Assembly: GCF_036373705.1 (NCBI RefSeq)
Contig: NC_089852.1
Location: 32,935,707-32,999,706 of the forward strand
Direction of reading: 5' to 3'
DNA from: Amia ocellicauda
Lineage: Eukaryota; Chordata; Actinopteri; Amiiformes; Amiidae
DNA: 64,000 nt
This document shows, one piece after another, positions 22,130-32,694 of this stretch. Within the stretch, counting starts at the first letter, position 1, and every line of letters begins with the position of its first letter. The notes under the pieces were generated by a model, which was given only the letters and a program-made list of their open reading frames with translations, did no database searches and was not told the origin of the DNA. The position numbers and the translations under genes are program-made.

Positions 22130-23080
22130 AAGGTCAGGAGAGAACAAGCAACAGTTCATTGCCCCATCGGGGTCATATTGCAATTTCTACAAGAGCTGTT
22201 GGATCAGGGCAAGTCCCCATCCACGCTCAAAGTGTATCTGGCGGCCATCTCCGGATGTCATGTCCGGATTGATGGCGAGCCCCCTGGGTCTTATTTCCTG
22301 GCTGTGCAGTTTTTAAAGGGAGATCAACGGCTGCGGCCTCCTCACACTCCTTCACTGCCTGCATGGCGTCTTGATGTAGTGCTGGATGCACTTTCCCAAG
22401 CCCCATTTGAGCCACTGAACTCAGCTGAGCTGAAGCTGGTGTCAAGCAGGTGATTGCCAGCAAAGACTGCATTTTAGCTGGCAATCACCTCTGCAAAATG
22501 TGTGAGTGAGTTACACGCCCTGTCCGTACACCCATCGTGTGTCCATTTTGTGGGAGATGGCTCCAGGGTCACGCTACGGCCTAACCCTGCGTTCCTCCCA
22601 AAAGTGCTGTCTCCATTCCATGTCAACAGGCCTATTGAGTTGATGGCTTTTCATCCTCCTCCCTTCGCTTCAGAGCAAGAGAGTTGGCTTCACCTGCTCT
22701 GCCTGTGCGGGCCCTCAGGTGCTATTTGGAACGCACTATGGACATTGGCGCTCAGACCAACTGTTTGTGTCTTATGGAGCGCAGACATAGGGCCAGGCAC
22801 TTTCAATGCAGCGCCTCTCGCATTGGATTCTGGACACCATTACCATGGCCTACAAGTCCACCAGGACCCAGGACTCGAGGCGTGGCCACATCTTGGTCCC
22901 TTTTTCAAGGTGCCCCCTTGGCAGACATTTGTGCGGCTGCAGCTTGGGCCTTGCCGCTTACATTTGCCCGGTTCTACAGGCTGGACGTGACAGGACTGGT
23001 CCCTTCCAATGGGAACCCGGTGTTGGCTGCAGTCGAGCTCTGGCTCCTGCCTTTTCCTCTCCCAGTCTGCCCCTGTTAAG
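22130..23080 (+). pseudogene. DIRS tyrosine recombinase, catalytic residues lost
   Basis: The N-terminal half (PIGVILQFLQELLDQGKSPS, LKVYLAAISG) and C-terminal half (LADICAAAAWALPLTFARFY) are recognisable. The first catalytic Arg, AKRVSEL in the copy at 37.07 kb, reads AKCVSEL here (TGT at 22499-22501, a CpG-type change). The His-x-x-Arg box is missing: the text jumps to TRTQDSRRG near 22860-22885. The nucleophile Tyr is present. Frame changes occur near 22455 and 22860. In active elements this enzyme joins the circular DNA into the target. Confidence 0.88.
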
Positions 23081-23196
23081 TGCATCCTGATGGTGCTATT
23101 TGAACCGTGTCTTCCCTTCCACCGGACTATGCCTTCCAGTCGAGCATCCACGTGAGCTGCTCCTGGACTTGCTGACAGCCCTGTCGTGGTGTTCCC

Positions 23197-25634
23197 AGCA
23201 TTATATGTGAAAAATTACATTTTGGTAGAAGAACTCGTATTAGATCCCAGTAACTGAACAGAATCTTTGAGGGTGAAACTTTTGAACAAGAGATCTGGAG
23301 GCTTAGTGGTAGGAGTGTGTTACAGGCCACCCAACTCAGATATTCAGCAAGATGTTGTATTGTACAGTGTAATCAGGACTGCATGTAGCAAGGATGTGGC
23401 TGTTATAATGGGGGATTTCAATTTCCCAAACTACAGAAGCAGAAATTGAAATGGTTGAGATGGTAAATGACTGCTTTCTAACTCAATTTGTCAAGGAACC
23501 AACCAGGGAGGGTGCATGTATTGACTTGATCTTTTCAAATTACCAAGATAGAATCAGGGGAACAGTAGTTAGATAACCAATGGCAAATTGTGATCACAAT
23601 ATGGTTAGCTTTGAGGCATACTTTCAAAAAACAAGGTCCAAGTCTAAAACAATGGTCTAAAATTTTAGAAAAGCAAACCTTGAAGGTATGAGGTGGCACT
23701 TAGAAGAGGTATACTGGAGCACACTGGATACAGAGTCAGTTGAAAATGGATGGGTATATTTTAAGAATATACTACTTGAGGCTTAGCAAAACTTAGAAAA
23801 TTGAGGACCAAAAAACACTGGCCAAAATGGTTTAATAGAGGTATGCAAAAAAATATAAAGAGAAAGAAAATGTTGTAGACAAGATGGAGATGAAAGGGAT
23901 GGAGACTAAACAAAATACATAGAATATGTTGAGCTGCAAAGAGATCTTAAGAAAGGGATCAGGAAAGCAAAGAGGGAAATAGAAAGAAACATAGCTCTTG
24001 GAGCTAAAACTAATGCAAAGAGCTTTTTTCAATATTACAACAGCAAGCGATCAATAACGGAGGAAGTGAAACAGATAAAGGGCAAAAATGGAGGTATCTT
24101 GGAAAACGAACAAGATGTGGCAAATGTTTTAATGAGTATTTCACAGAGGTTTTTACAAAAGAAAGAACAGATAACATGCCACAGGTTAACAATCAGTCCA
24201 GTCAAATCCTAAGAGAGATCAGGATAAATGAGCAGGAAGTACTAAAGGGACTAGCAGCATTAAAAACCAACAAATCACCTGGGCCAGATGGGATATTTCC
24301 AACAGTACTTAAAGAAATGACAATTATTGTTGGAAAAAATTATTAGACAGAAAATAGAGGCGCATCTTAATGAAAACCATATTCTTGAAGATAGTCAACA
24401 TGGGTTTAGATGAGGCAGATCATGTCTTACTAATTTATTCGAATTTTTTGAACATGCAACTGCAGCTGTTGATCACGTGAAAGCATATGATATGATATAC
24501 TTAGATTTTCAAAAAGCTTTTGATAAGGTTCCACACCAAATACTGATCCTCAAATTGGAAGCTGTAGGCATTCTGGGTAATGTAAGTAGATGGATTATGA
24601 ACTGGTTGATGTATAGGAAACAAAGGGTGTCGATTACAGGAGTCGCTTCTAACTGGAGTGAGGTTGTTAGTGTAGTTCCACAGGGATCAGTACTAGGGCC
24701 TTTGCTTTTTCTAATATATATTAATGATCTGGATTCTGGGATAGTTAGCAAACTTGTCAAATTTGCAGATGATACTAAAATAGGTTGCTCAGCAGATACA
24801 ATCTTGACAGCAGAGGCTATTCAGAGGGACTTGGATAATATTCAGTTGTGGGCCGACACCTGGCAAATGAAATTCAGTGTGGACAAGTGCAAGGTAATAC
24901 ATGCAGGTAACAAAAATGTCCACTATAATTACACTATGGGAGGTACAGATCTAGATGAAGTAACGCATTAGAAAGATCTAGGAGTCTATGTGAATTCCTC
25001 ACTTTCTCCATCCAAACAATGTGGTGAAGCAATAAAAAAGGCAAACAGAATGCTAGGGTATATTGTCAAAAGTGTAGAATTTAAAACAAGGGAAGTAATG
25101 TTAAGACTACAATGCACTAGTTAGACCTCATCTGGATACTGTGTGCAGTTCTGGGCACCACACTTCAAGAAAGATATTGCTGCTCTAGAGGCAGTTCAGA
25201 GCAGAGCAACCAGACTTATTCCAGGTCTGAAAGGAAAGTCCTACTCAGAGAGACTGAGGGAATTGAACCTTTTCACCCTGGAACAGAGGAGACTATGTGG
25301 GGACTTGATCCAAGTCTTCAAAATCATGAAGGGCATCGACCACATCAAACCAGAGGAGCTTTTCCAGATCAGCAGGGACACACGTACCCGGGGACACAAA
25401 TGGAAATTGGGCTTCAAGGCATTCAAAACAGAAAACAGGAGACACTTCTTCACACAAAGAGTAGTCACAATCTGGAATAAACTTCCCAGCGATGTGGTAG
25501 AAGCTGAAAGTTTGGGAACATTTAAAAATAGACTGGATAGGATCCTTGGATCACTTAGATATTAATGGACACCAAACGAGCACGATGGGTCGAATGGCCT
25601 CCTCCCGTTTGTAAACTTTCTTATGTTCTTATGT
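23197..25634 (+). mobile_element. CR1-clade LINE, 5'-truncated, nested in DIRS tail
   Basis: It starts within the endonuclease and ends with the tail TTTCTTATGTTCTTATG. The DIRS text ...CTGTCGTGGTGTTCCCAG before it resumes after it as TCTGTCATGTGGCC, matching the uninterrupted copy near 36.45 kb. The same family lies reversed at 10.2-13.6 kb. Confidence 0.92.
23267..25565 (+). pseudogene. CR1 ORF2 (endonuclease end, RT, C-terminal part), broken
   Basis: 23267-23449 holds YRPPN and MGDFNFPN of the endonuclease, then a deletion or shift. 24477-24971 is the RT core: DFQKAFDKVPHQ, VPQGSVLGPLLFLIYINDL and the FADD catalytic box. A TAG at 24969 ends it, and 25143-25565 gives the C-terminal region. 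Several stops (near 23575, 23785, 24410) make it nonfunctional, but RT motifs are better kept than in the copy at 10.3-11.6 kb. Confidence 0.9.
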
Positions 25635-26745
25635 CTGTCATGTGGCCTACAGGTACGTTGCCTTACAACGCCGCCCTGTATATAGTTAGTTAATTATGCA
25701 TTGTGTTGCGGTGGTGCATGCATCTGGCCTTTACCCCGCTCTGTATTTACAATGTGTGTTAAACAGCAGGACTGTGGCTCCGTTCTAGCTTGTTAGTAGA
25801 CTGGGGCTCACTGCCACTGTTCCCAGCTAATGGCACTCGAGCTGTTTTCACTGCCTTGCTGTGTATATAGTTCCTTGGTCAGCAGGTCTGTGGCCCACTC
25901 TGGCTTTGTGCCATAAAGCAAAAGACCCCTGCTGCTGTCCTCGTGTTCTGCGTTGTACATAGTTAATTTGTCAACACAGTAGAGCTAACGTTGCCCTGCG
26001 TTAGCTAGACTAATCAGCAGGCGTTGACTGCTCCCGTGACCCACGTGTGGCAATGAGTTGGTTCCTGCGCCCCGTGGTGTATATAGTTCGTTTGTATGAC
26101 ATTTTAAGTTGTCAGCATGGGGGGCTCTCCTCTCTGTACTGTTCAGTTGAATAAGATGCTCCTGTGCTTCGCATGAATATTCCAGCTGCAACGCTGTATA
26201 TACAGTTGTATTCAGCTTGGCTACTCAGTTGTGTATTATATTGAATTTCAGTGGGTCTGTAGCACTGCTCCTGTTGGATCAGGGGTCCACTGCCATGATA
26301 TGCGCGGAAGGCGCACAAGTTGCTTGATTGCCCGCGCCAGATATTGTGCAAATAGATTACGGCCTTACTCCTAGCTGCACTAGTAGAGCAGCCGGCCTTG
26401 CCTTACAGTTAAACTCTGTAGCCCCGGTTTGTATATGCTGATGCTAGACAGTTCCCATTATGTAGAGTACAGTTCCCCCGCTTCTCCTCCCTTGCGACGG
26501 TTTTATTATACAGTAACCCCACTCCGTTGGGCAGTGCTTCTGATTTGAAAAATAACGATAGGTTTGACAATGCAACCCCAGTTATCTGAAAAAGGAAGCA
26601 CTGTCCAATGGTTGCAAGGTCACGCGAGAGTCCTAGGTCTCGGCAAAAGAGGACGAACCTGCGCTTTTATACGAACAGTGGAAGGGACCTGTTTGAGTGA
26701 TGTATGCAGGGGCCAATGGCAGCTTTGATAGAGTGATGTTTGGGA
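25635..26745 (+). mobile_element. DIRS noncoding 3' tail and inverted terminal repeat
   Basis: GC-rich noncoding DNA in which TGTATATAGTT recurs about every 100-250 bases. The reverse complement of the same region is at 35.5-36.45 kb. It ends with GGGCAGTGCTTC and a second terminal block (GGAAGCACTGTCC...GAGTGATGTTT), the inverted partner of the DIRS left end. Confidence 0.8.
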
Positions 26746-26989
26746 TCAATTCTCGTCGTCATCCAGAGTTAAATTAAAGTCTGAAACTCTGGTTGATAAA
26801 ATAAAGTGTCAATAGGTCTCTTTGAATCATTTTAAAATTCAGACATTTTAATTGTTTGTTTAGACAATTAACTAACTAAATAACTGAAGCATGTATATTG
26901 TAATAAAAAATAAAAACAAATTAAATTTCTAGTCAAACTCAACCAAATTCAGCTACCCTTAGTGTATTGGATTAGCCAATACCGCACTG

Positions 26990-27300
26990 GATTACCGCCC
27001 ACTAGCTGTGATTGACAGAGGGGGTTTTGTCACAGTGAAATGTAAAATGAAATAGAAAACATGCTTTGAAATGTAAAAACGCCCTGAGAAATGTAAATAT
27101 CAAAGTGGCAAACAGGAAAATAATGAATGAATAAATAAATGTTGAAATAAATAAATAAATTTATACATTTTAAAATAAGTACATACATAAATAAGGTTGA
27201 AATGAATAAATAGATAGATAAATGACCACACATTTATTTATTTAAACATGTATTGATTGATTTCAACATGTATTTATTGATGTGGGCTATTTATTTAATT
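26990..27300. repeat. MITE-like repeat, inverted partner of 18040-18300
   Basis: GACAGAGGGGGTTTTGTCAC then AAATGTAAAA and AAATAAATAAAT blocks match the reverse complement of the repeat beside OR2. Its own ends contain TTTATTTATTTAAACATG-type words that pair back on themselves. Confidence 0.6.
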
Positions 27301-27344
27301 ATTTATGTTCTCTGTGTATTCATTTAACATTTTGTCATGGATAG

Positions 27345-27929
27345 TGTAGAACCCGTCTCGTAAATAAGTGGAGAAGTCGTCAAGATAAAGCAAATAGAAC
27401 TTTAATCAAGCCGGCTCGGAAGCACCACGTCAGGAAAATTCCTTCAGTGAGGACTTAATGTTTACAAACATGAGTGCAACTTTATAGGAAAAAGACGTAA
27501 CATCTTATGGCCATTCATCCAATCAGGAGGTACAAGTCCAGGTCCGTTTACGATCTGTCCTCCCGTGGAGAGGTGATGGATCCAAAAAGCAGATGTCTGT
27601 CTTTGATGTGCACTAGGAAGATGCGATCCCACGGTCGTCATTTACCTAGTGTCAATCGCTCATTAACAGAAACAGTTCCTGCCTATCTGGAGAAACGATT
27701 AAGTCACAAACACATTTTCAGCAAACAGCTGTAGGCTATTTTGGCACTGTGTGATCTTTTATTACTGACAGGAGTTTCTAACAAATTAACCTTGTTGACC
27801 TTTTGCTGAGCCTGCTAAAGCTAATCTGCTCAGTCTGTATACAAGCTACTTCTAATGCTAGTATTAATATAAAACATTATATAATTATCACAAAACACTT
27901 TCTTCAACTTTTCCTATACAGAGTCTTCA
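27345..27929 (-). mobile_element. Solo LTR (family shared with 31691-32281)
   Basis: A 585-bp insertion is flanked by GATAG on both sides (27340-27344 and 27930-27934). On the reverse strand it starts TGAAGA and ends near-canonically in ...GGGTTCTACA. A TATA-like TATAAAG (reverse, near 27480) precedes an ATTAAA signal. The block CGATCCCACGGTCGTCATTT to CCTGCCTATCTGGAGAAA is shared with the LTR at 31691. No internal region is present. Confidence 0.88.
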
Positions 27930-28049
27930 GATAGTCCTCCATATTTATTGTGGCATTTACAAGGTTATAATACAGCCATACTCCTAGCTGCATTGTAACA
28001 GATTCATAATTGTTTCCCTTAAGCTTGTGAAGTACACATTTATTTAGGG

Positions 28050-28170
28050 ATTCTGATAATTATCTCTCCCCATTAATGAAAGTTTACCTAGTTTACTCTG
28101 TCTCATTAGGCTGCAACCTCCCTGGGCATTTCTCACAGTGGATAGCCATGCCAAAGGACAATAAAAGGGT
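28050..28170 (+). promoter_or_regulatory. OR3 promoter module
   Basis: In order: a homeodomain-like ATTAAT (28072-28077), TCCCTGGG (28119-28126), which resembles an Olf/EBF core, and a TATA-like AATAAAAGG (28160-28168). The same order and spacing are found upstream of the OR4 pseudogene (37535, 37589, 37633), and part is repeated inverted at 35163. O/E and homeodomain sites are established features of vertebrate OR promoters. Confidence 0.6.
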
Positions 28171-28189
28171 GGTTGATGCTGCAGGTTCA

Positions 28190-28293
28190 TTCATAATGCA
28201 GTGCAGTGCATTCGACATACCTTGTGCACAACTCAGCTTGCCAAACAATTAACTGACTCCTACGATCCTCATTACTGTAATTCTTGTACAAGT
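28190..28293 (+). other. Probable noncoding first exon of OR3
   Basis: Sequence between the TATA-like box and a consensus donor (AAGT|GTAAGTA, GT at 28294) is well conserved with 37660-37768. The implied intron is 28294-28985 (692 bases), ending in CTCCCAG before the coding exon. The transcription start itself is a guess. Confidence 0.55.
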
Positions 28294-29010
28294 GTAAGTA
28301 TGTGATTATTACTATCAGTCTGTCTTTTGATGTAGTTTATTGGGGATCATGGTGCTGTAATGACAGTTCCTGAACAGTAGATTTCATTAACTTATTTGCA
28401 CTTATCTGCCCCCCCTCCCCTCTGTTTTTATTATATTTGTACGGTTTCATTTTAAATTACCTTAATTGTAACTGAATGTAGTTGTTTATTATGCATGTTT
28501 TGACTGTACTGCACGTTGCACTGTGGTAACTATTGGCTTATGTACTACTCTTGAGCTATCCATAATTAATACACTATATCCATTCTTAGTTGATTTTACT
28601 CTAATTAGGACTAAGATTATGTAAGATGTGTTCTCACCTTAGTTTGTGCTAGACCACATCAAACCTTCAACCTACACATCTGTACCCTATCACTGTTACA
28701 TTTATTTTTAGAAGCCACTTCATCATATGTATAAATCAAAACATGATAAGGTACATCTTTGTGAGTCAGAGTATTGATTTGGTTTAGCCATTTAGTGTTA
28801 TTGTTTACATTCATAAATAATAAAAATTAAAAATGCAATAATGTTAATATTAATTATTATGATTAATTAATCATAATCCCATATTAAACATAATTTTACC
28901 TGAAAGGACTCTTTTTAAATGTAAATGTAGCAAATTACGGCAAAAGTCATTTGTGGCAAACTTAATACATTCCTGTTCCTCCCAGGTTCCTCCAAGAGAC
29001 AGAGAAGACG

Positions 29011-29955
29011 ATGGAAAACACCTCCCAGATTATTTATTTTACATTGTCTGCTTATGCTGAAATGGGAGGGGTCAAATATTTATATTTTATGATTGTACTT
29101 CTTTTGTTCCTTGTTATAATTTTCTTAAATGTAGTTCTCATCACAGTGATCTGTTTAGAGAGGAGTCTGCATGAGCCCATGTATTATTTCCTGTGTAGTT
29201 TAGCAACAAATGGAGTGTATGGGAGTATAGGATTGTTCCCTGCTGTTTTAGTTAATGTTTTATCTGACACCCATGAGATTTCTCGGGTCTGTTGTTTTGT
29301 TCAAATTTTCATACTGCACACCTATGCCTGTGGTGAATTTACTAATTTAGCTGTGATGGCTTATGACAGATATGTGTCAATTTGCCATCCACTAAATTAC
29401 CATAAAATTATGTCCACTATGAGAGTGTATCGACTTATTACCTTGACTTGGGTGTTTTCTGTTGGTCATTTCTTTGTGACTATTGCTTTAACTGTTAGAA
29501 TGCAGCTGTGTAGAAAAATAATTGAAAAGATATACTGTGCAAACTATTCGGTTGTCAAATTAGCTTGTGAAGATATATCTGCAATTAGCACTTTTGTCTT
29601 AATAGCTATGATTTATTCCACATGTCCACAACTGTTGCTCATTGTCTATTCCTATGCAGAAATCCTAAAGGTTTGCCTAAAAGCTTCCAAAGAATCACAA
29701 GCAAAAGCTCTGAACACCTGCACATCCCACATAATGACACTGGTGAATTATTCATTTGGTGGATTTTATGAATTGATTCAAAACAGATTTGATATGAGCT
29801 CTGTTCCCCATGCTGTACAGATTATGCTCTCTGTGCATTTTATCATATTTCCTCCACTTATAAATCCCATTATTTATGGAGTGAGGACTAAATCCATCAA
29901 AAGAAGAATTCAAAGAAAGTTTCTTGCAAACACAAAAACAATCCCACAAGTTTAA
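29011..29955 (+). CDS. Odorant receptor, A type (OR3)
   Basis: A 314-aa intact odorant receptor. N3-T-S is a glycosylation site. LHEPMY is at 53-58, MAYDRYVSICHPL at 116-128, KALNTCTSH at 232-240 and PPLINPIIYG at 281-290. The ATG lies 26 bases after the splice acceptor at 28984-28985. It is nearly colinear with the OR4 pseudogene in coding, promoter and 3' flank (AGCATGTAGGAAGAAACACC), marking a recent duplication. It is expected in olfactory neurons; ligand unknown. Confidence 0.95.
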   Translation: MENTSQIIYFTLSAYAEMGGVKYLYFMIVLLLFLVIIFLNVVLITVICLERSLHEPMYYFLCSLATNGVYGSIGLFPAVLVNVLSDTHEISRVCCFVQIFILHTYACGEFTNLAVMAYDRYVSICHPLNYHKIMSTMRVYRLITLTWVFSVGHFFVTIALTVRMQLCRKIIEKIYCANYSVVKLACEDISAISTFVLIAMIYSTCPQLLLIVYSYAEILKVCLKASKESQAKALNTCTSHIMTLVNYSFGGFYELIQNRFDMSSVPHAVQIMLSVHFIIFPPLINPIIYGVRTKSIKRRIQRKFLANTKTIPQV

Positions 29956-30093
29956 GCATGTAGGAAGAAACACCTCCTGTAATTATATTTTACATTAATA
30001 TTCAAATTGCTTCATTTCTGACCAAAAAAGAAAAAGAAAAAGACAGCTGATTAACCCATATTTCACAAAAAAAGTGTGCAGCTTTAATTATCC

Positions 30094-30360
30094 CTGGCAC
30101 CATCAAGTGTAATGCTCTACAGACCTGCACTCCCCATTTACTGACCTTCATAAACTACTGCTTCCCCAGCTGTTTTGTTCACCAACGTTTTGACATGGCT
30201 AAATTGCCCCATTCTGTGCTTGTCATCAAGTCAATCAATAGTCTCTTGTCACCCACTCTATTCAATCCAAGAGATAAGAAAGAGGATCTTGACACTTTTT
30301 TTCCAGCACAATAAAGTATTCTGTTGCAGGATTTAAGAAAACAGAGAACAAAATAAATAT
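30094..30360 (+). pseudogene. B-type odorant receptor, C-terminal remnant
   Basis: From TM6 on it reads as the 3' end of the gene at 46543: ALQTCTPHLLTFINYC, HQRFDMAKLPHSVLVI and SLLSPTLFNP, then a small deletion removes the TYGIKLQ part before EIRKRIL. The upstream text CCTGGCACCATCAAGTGTA matches sequence downstream of an A-type gene (45606), so a deletion of about 1.6 kb fused A-gene flank to B-gene TM6. Homology continues through the 3' flank to about 30700. Confidence 0.9.
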
Positions 30361-31100
30361 TTCGTTAACCAGCTAAATACTACATGCATGTACTACATGC
30401 ATGGTATCTCTTTGTGCAAATCATTCTGTTGCTTTTTTAAATGCAGGGAAATTATATTAATGGAGTGACTCATAATTTATTGCACACTCCCAGATTATGG
30501 AAACTCTCAAGCCATGCCCTTTATTTTGTAAATCATCAGCACTCCATCACTGTTAGTCACTGCACTAGGCCTTGATTATTACTTGTAATCCAAACATGAC
30601 AAATAAAAGACTAACATCTTGACAATTTACTGATATTGGAAATTATATGGTACTGCGGTTTTGTTGTTGTTATATTTTTAAAGATAATTATGTTTTTACA
30701 CCCACACACTTATTTATATATCTAAACGGTCACACTTTACAATAACTCATTAATTAATATATGACTAACACAGGATTAAAACATGTATATGTCATGCACT
30801 TCATCTGAGTTCACATGTATAACCGGAGTAGGTTTTAGGTTTTAGGTTTTGGGCTTAGTGCTGGTTCATGTGCTCAACATCAGAACTCAGATGATGTTCA
30901 TGATGTATTGATGTTTAAATCCTATAGTATCCATGCATTAATTCATGAGTCATACCAGTACCGTATTGTAAAGTGTAACCCTAAATTAAAGTGTTAACAA
31001 AAGGTCAGCTTTTCCACTGTAATGTGCAGACAACAGTAAGACTGATGTGTTGCACTTGCATTTATTTATATTCAAATTATTGCAGGTTAGTGATTGTGAA
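30361..31100. other. 3' flank duplicated with 47530-47860, then unassigned
   Basis: ACTACATGCATG...ATCTCT, CTAACATCTTGACAATTTAC and neighbours match the 3' flank of OR6. After about 30720 no family is recognised. Confidence 0.7.
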
Positions 31101-32560
31101 ACATTTATTTGAGAGGAAGGGGAGTAGGGAGACAGGGCGGTAGTTCTGAGGAGAGGTGGGGTCAAGGGTTGGTTTCTTGAGCAGTGAGATGACAGCAGCT
31201 TGTTTAAAAGCAGAGGGGAAACAGCCAGAGAGGAGTGAGGAGTTGAGGATGGAGACGATGAAGGGGAGTAAATCAGGAGCAGTCGCTTGGAGGAGGCGAG
31301 TGGAGAGAGGGTCCAAGGCACACGTTGTAGCTTTGTGACCTAGAAGAAGAGAGGAAAGTTCAGAGACCGAAAGAGGTGAGAATGAAGAAAAGGAGGCTAG
31401 GTCGGTAGGGTGGGCTATTGAAGATCTTGCGGATGTCTGTGATCTTGGAGGAGATGGAGCCAAAATCATCTGCAGTGAGAGACGAGGGAATGGGAGGGGG
31501 AGGGGGAGGAGTAGGTGGAGTAGATTTTGCGGGGGTTATTGACAAAGGATTCAAAGAGTGATTGGAAGTAAGACTTCTTGGCTGAGGTGAGCGAGGAGGA
31601 GAATGTGGACAGTAGACAGCAGTAGAGGTAGAGGCAGCTGGGAGTTTGAACCTCTTCCACTTCTGTTCAGCAGAACGCAGAGTGGATCAGTGAAGAACCC
31701 AGTCTAGATGCATAGATGGTAAATGTATTTATTTAACACGCCAGGCCTGGAAGTGGCCCGACATGGAAGCACTCTACCTCAGCAGAGACTTATTGAACAG
31801 CACAAGTGGTCAGCCTTATATACATTGCAGGACATGTGGGTCTGTGGCCGGGGTCTGTCACTGGGGGTTTGCCAGAGTGTTATCTTGAGGTCAGATTTCT
31901 GACCCTTGTAATGTTCATGGTAGTCTTCCTCGGAAGAGGTGTGGGATCCAAAGAACAGATGTCTTCCTTTGATGTACTAGGAAAGGTCCGATCCCACGGT
32001 CGTAATTTAACAACTGTCAATCGCTCATTAACAAAAACAGTTCCTGCCTATCTGGAGAAAAGATGTAGTCCACAAACAGACTTTTAAAAAACAGCTGTGG
32101 GCCCTCTCTCTCTCTGCAGTTTGATCCTTTCTATTATTGACAGGAATGTCTAGAGGGTATGCCCTGAACAACTTGCAAAATGGTTGTTGCTACCATAATA
32201 CATTTACTTTGCTTGGTCTGCATATTATTATTAATATAAAACATAATACAGTTTATATAAAACATTAATAACGTCTCTTCAATCAGGTTGAGCGGAGGAC
32301 AGAAGAGATCCAAGGCTGAGGAGGGGAGGGACGGACAGTACGAGACGTGAAAGGACAGAGAGAGTCAAAGGAGGAGTTGAGGGAGGAGAACAAAGAGAAG
32401 GTAGCACAGTTAACAGACAGATGGGAAAAACAGTCAATGGAAGGTAAGAGAGTGAGAGCTGTGGAGGCCAGGGTGGAGGGAGAGACAGAGTGGAGATTAC
32501 GGTGGAAGGTGATAGAAGTTGTGGGTGGGGTGGGGAGCGAGGGGAGAGAAAGGGAATCAC
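31100..32560 (-). mobile_element. L2-clade LINE fragment, reverse strand, split by an LTR
   Basis: The reverse strand 31690-31077 reads L2 ORF2 between endonuclease and RT: SLTADDFGS...SKITDI, LLGHKATTCALDPL and LLKKPTLDPTSPQNYRPVSL. The 32287-32560 part gives the preceding Pro/Ser-rich segment. A solo LTR (31691-32281) lies between them. RT is truncated at about 31100. Confidence 0.82.
31691..32281 (-). mobile_element. Solo LTR nested in L2
   Basis: A 591-bp insertion with termini TGAAGA...TCTTCA (both strands) is flanked by an exact 5-bp duplication ATCAG (31686-31690 and 32282-32286). On the reverse strand, a TATATAAGG box (near 31815) precedes AATAAA (near 31728). It belongs to the same family as 27345-27929. 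Confidence 0.92.
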
Positions 32561-32694
32561 TTGTGTTATCTTGTTTTCCTTTTATTATTCACTTCACAAA
32601 TCACCTTTTTATTACTTTTAATATTGTGTGGTTTTCTTAATTGCTTTGATTATGGATTTCTATTCAATTATTGGTTTTGTATTTTTAATTTCTT

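Larger units (their letters stand above)
21085..26745 (+). mobile_element. DIRS-type retrotransposon, 3' two thirds, with nested insertions (copy D2)
   Basis: Starts inside RT/RNase H (GGCCTCCTAGCGGCTGCATC) and runs through RNase H, the recombinase and a noncoding 3' tail to an inverted terminal repeat near 26545-26745. A hAT MITE (21532-21801) splits RNase H, and a CR1 LINE (about 23197-25634) splits the tail. Both junctions are clean when compared with the copies at 44 kb and 36.4 kb. Confidence 0.88.

Noticed and set aside
32347..32640. Glu/Arg-rich + strand frame
   Set aside because: Antisense of the Pro/Ser-rich L2 segment.
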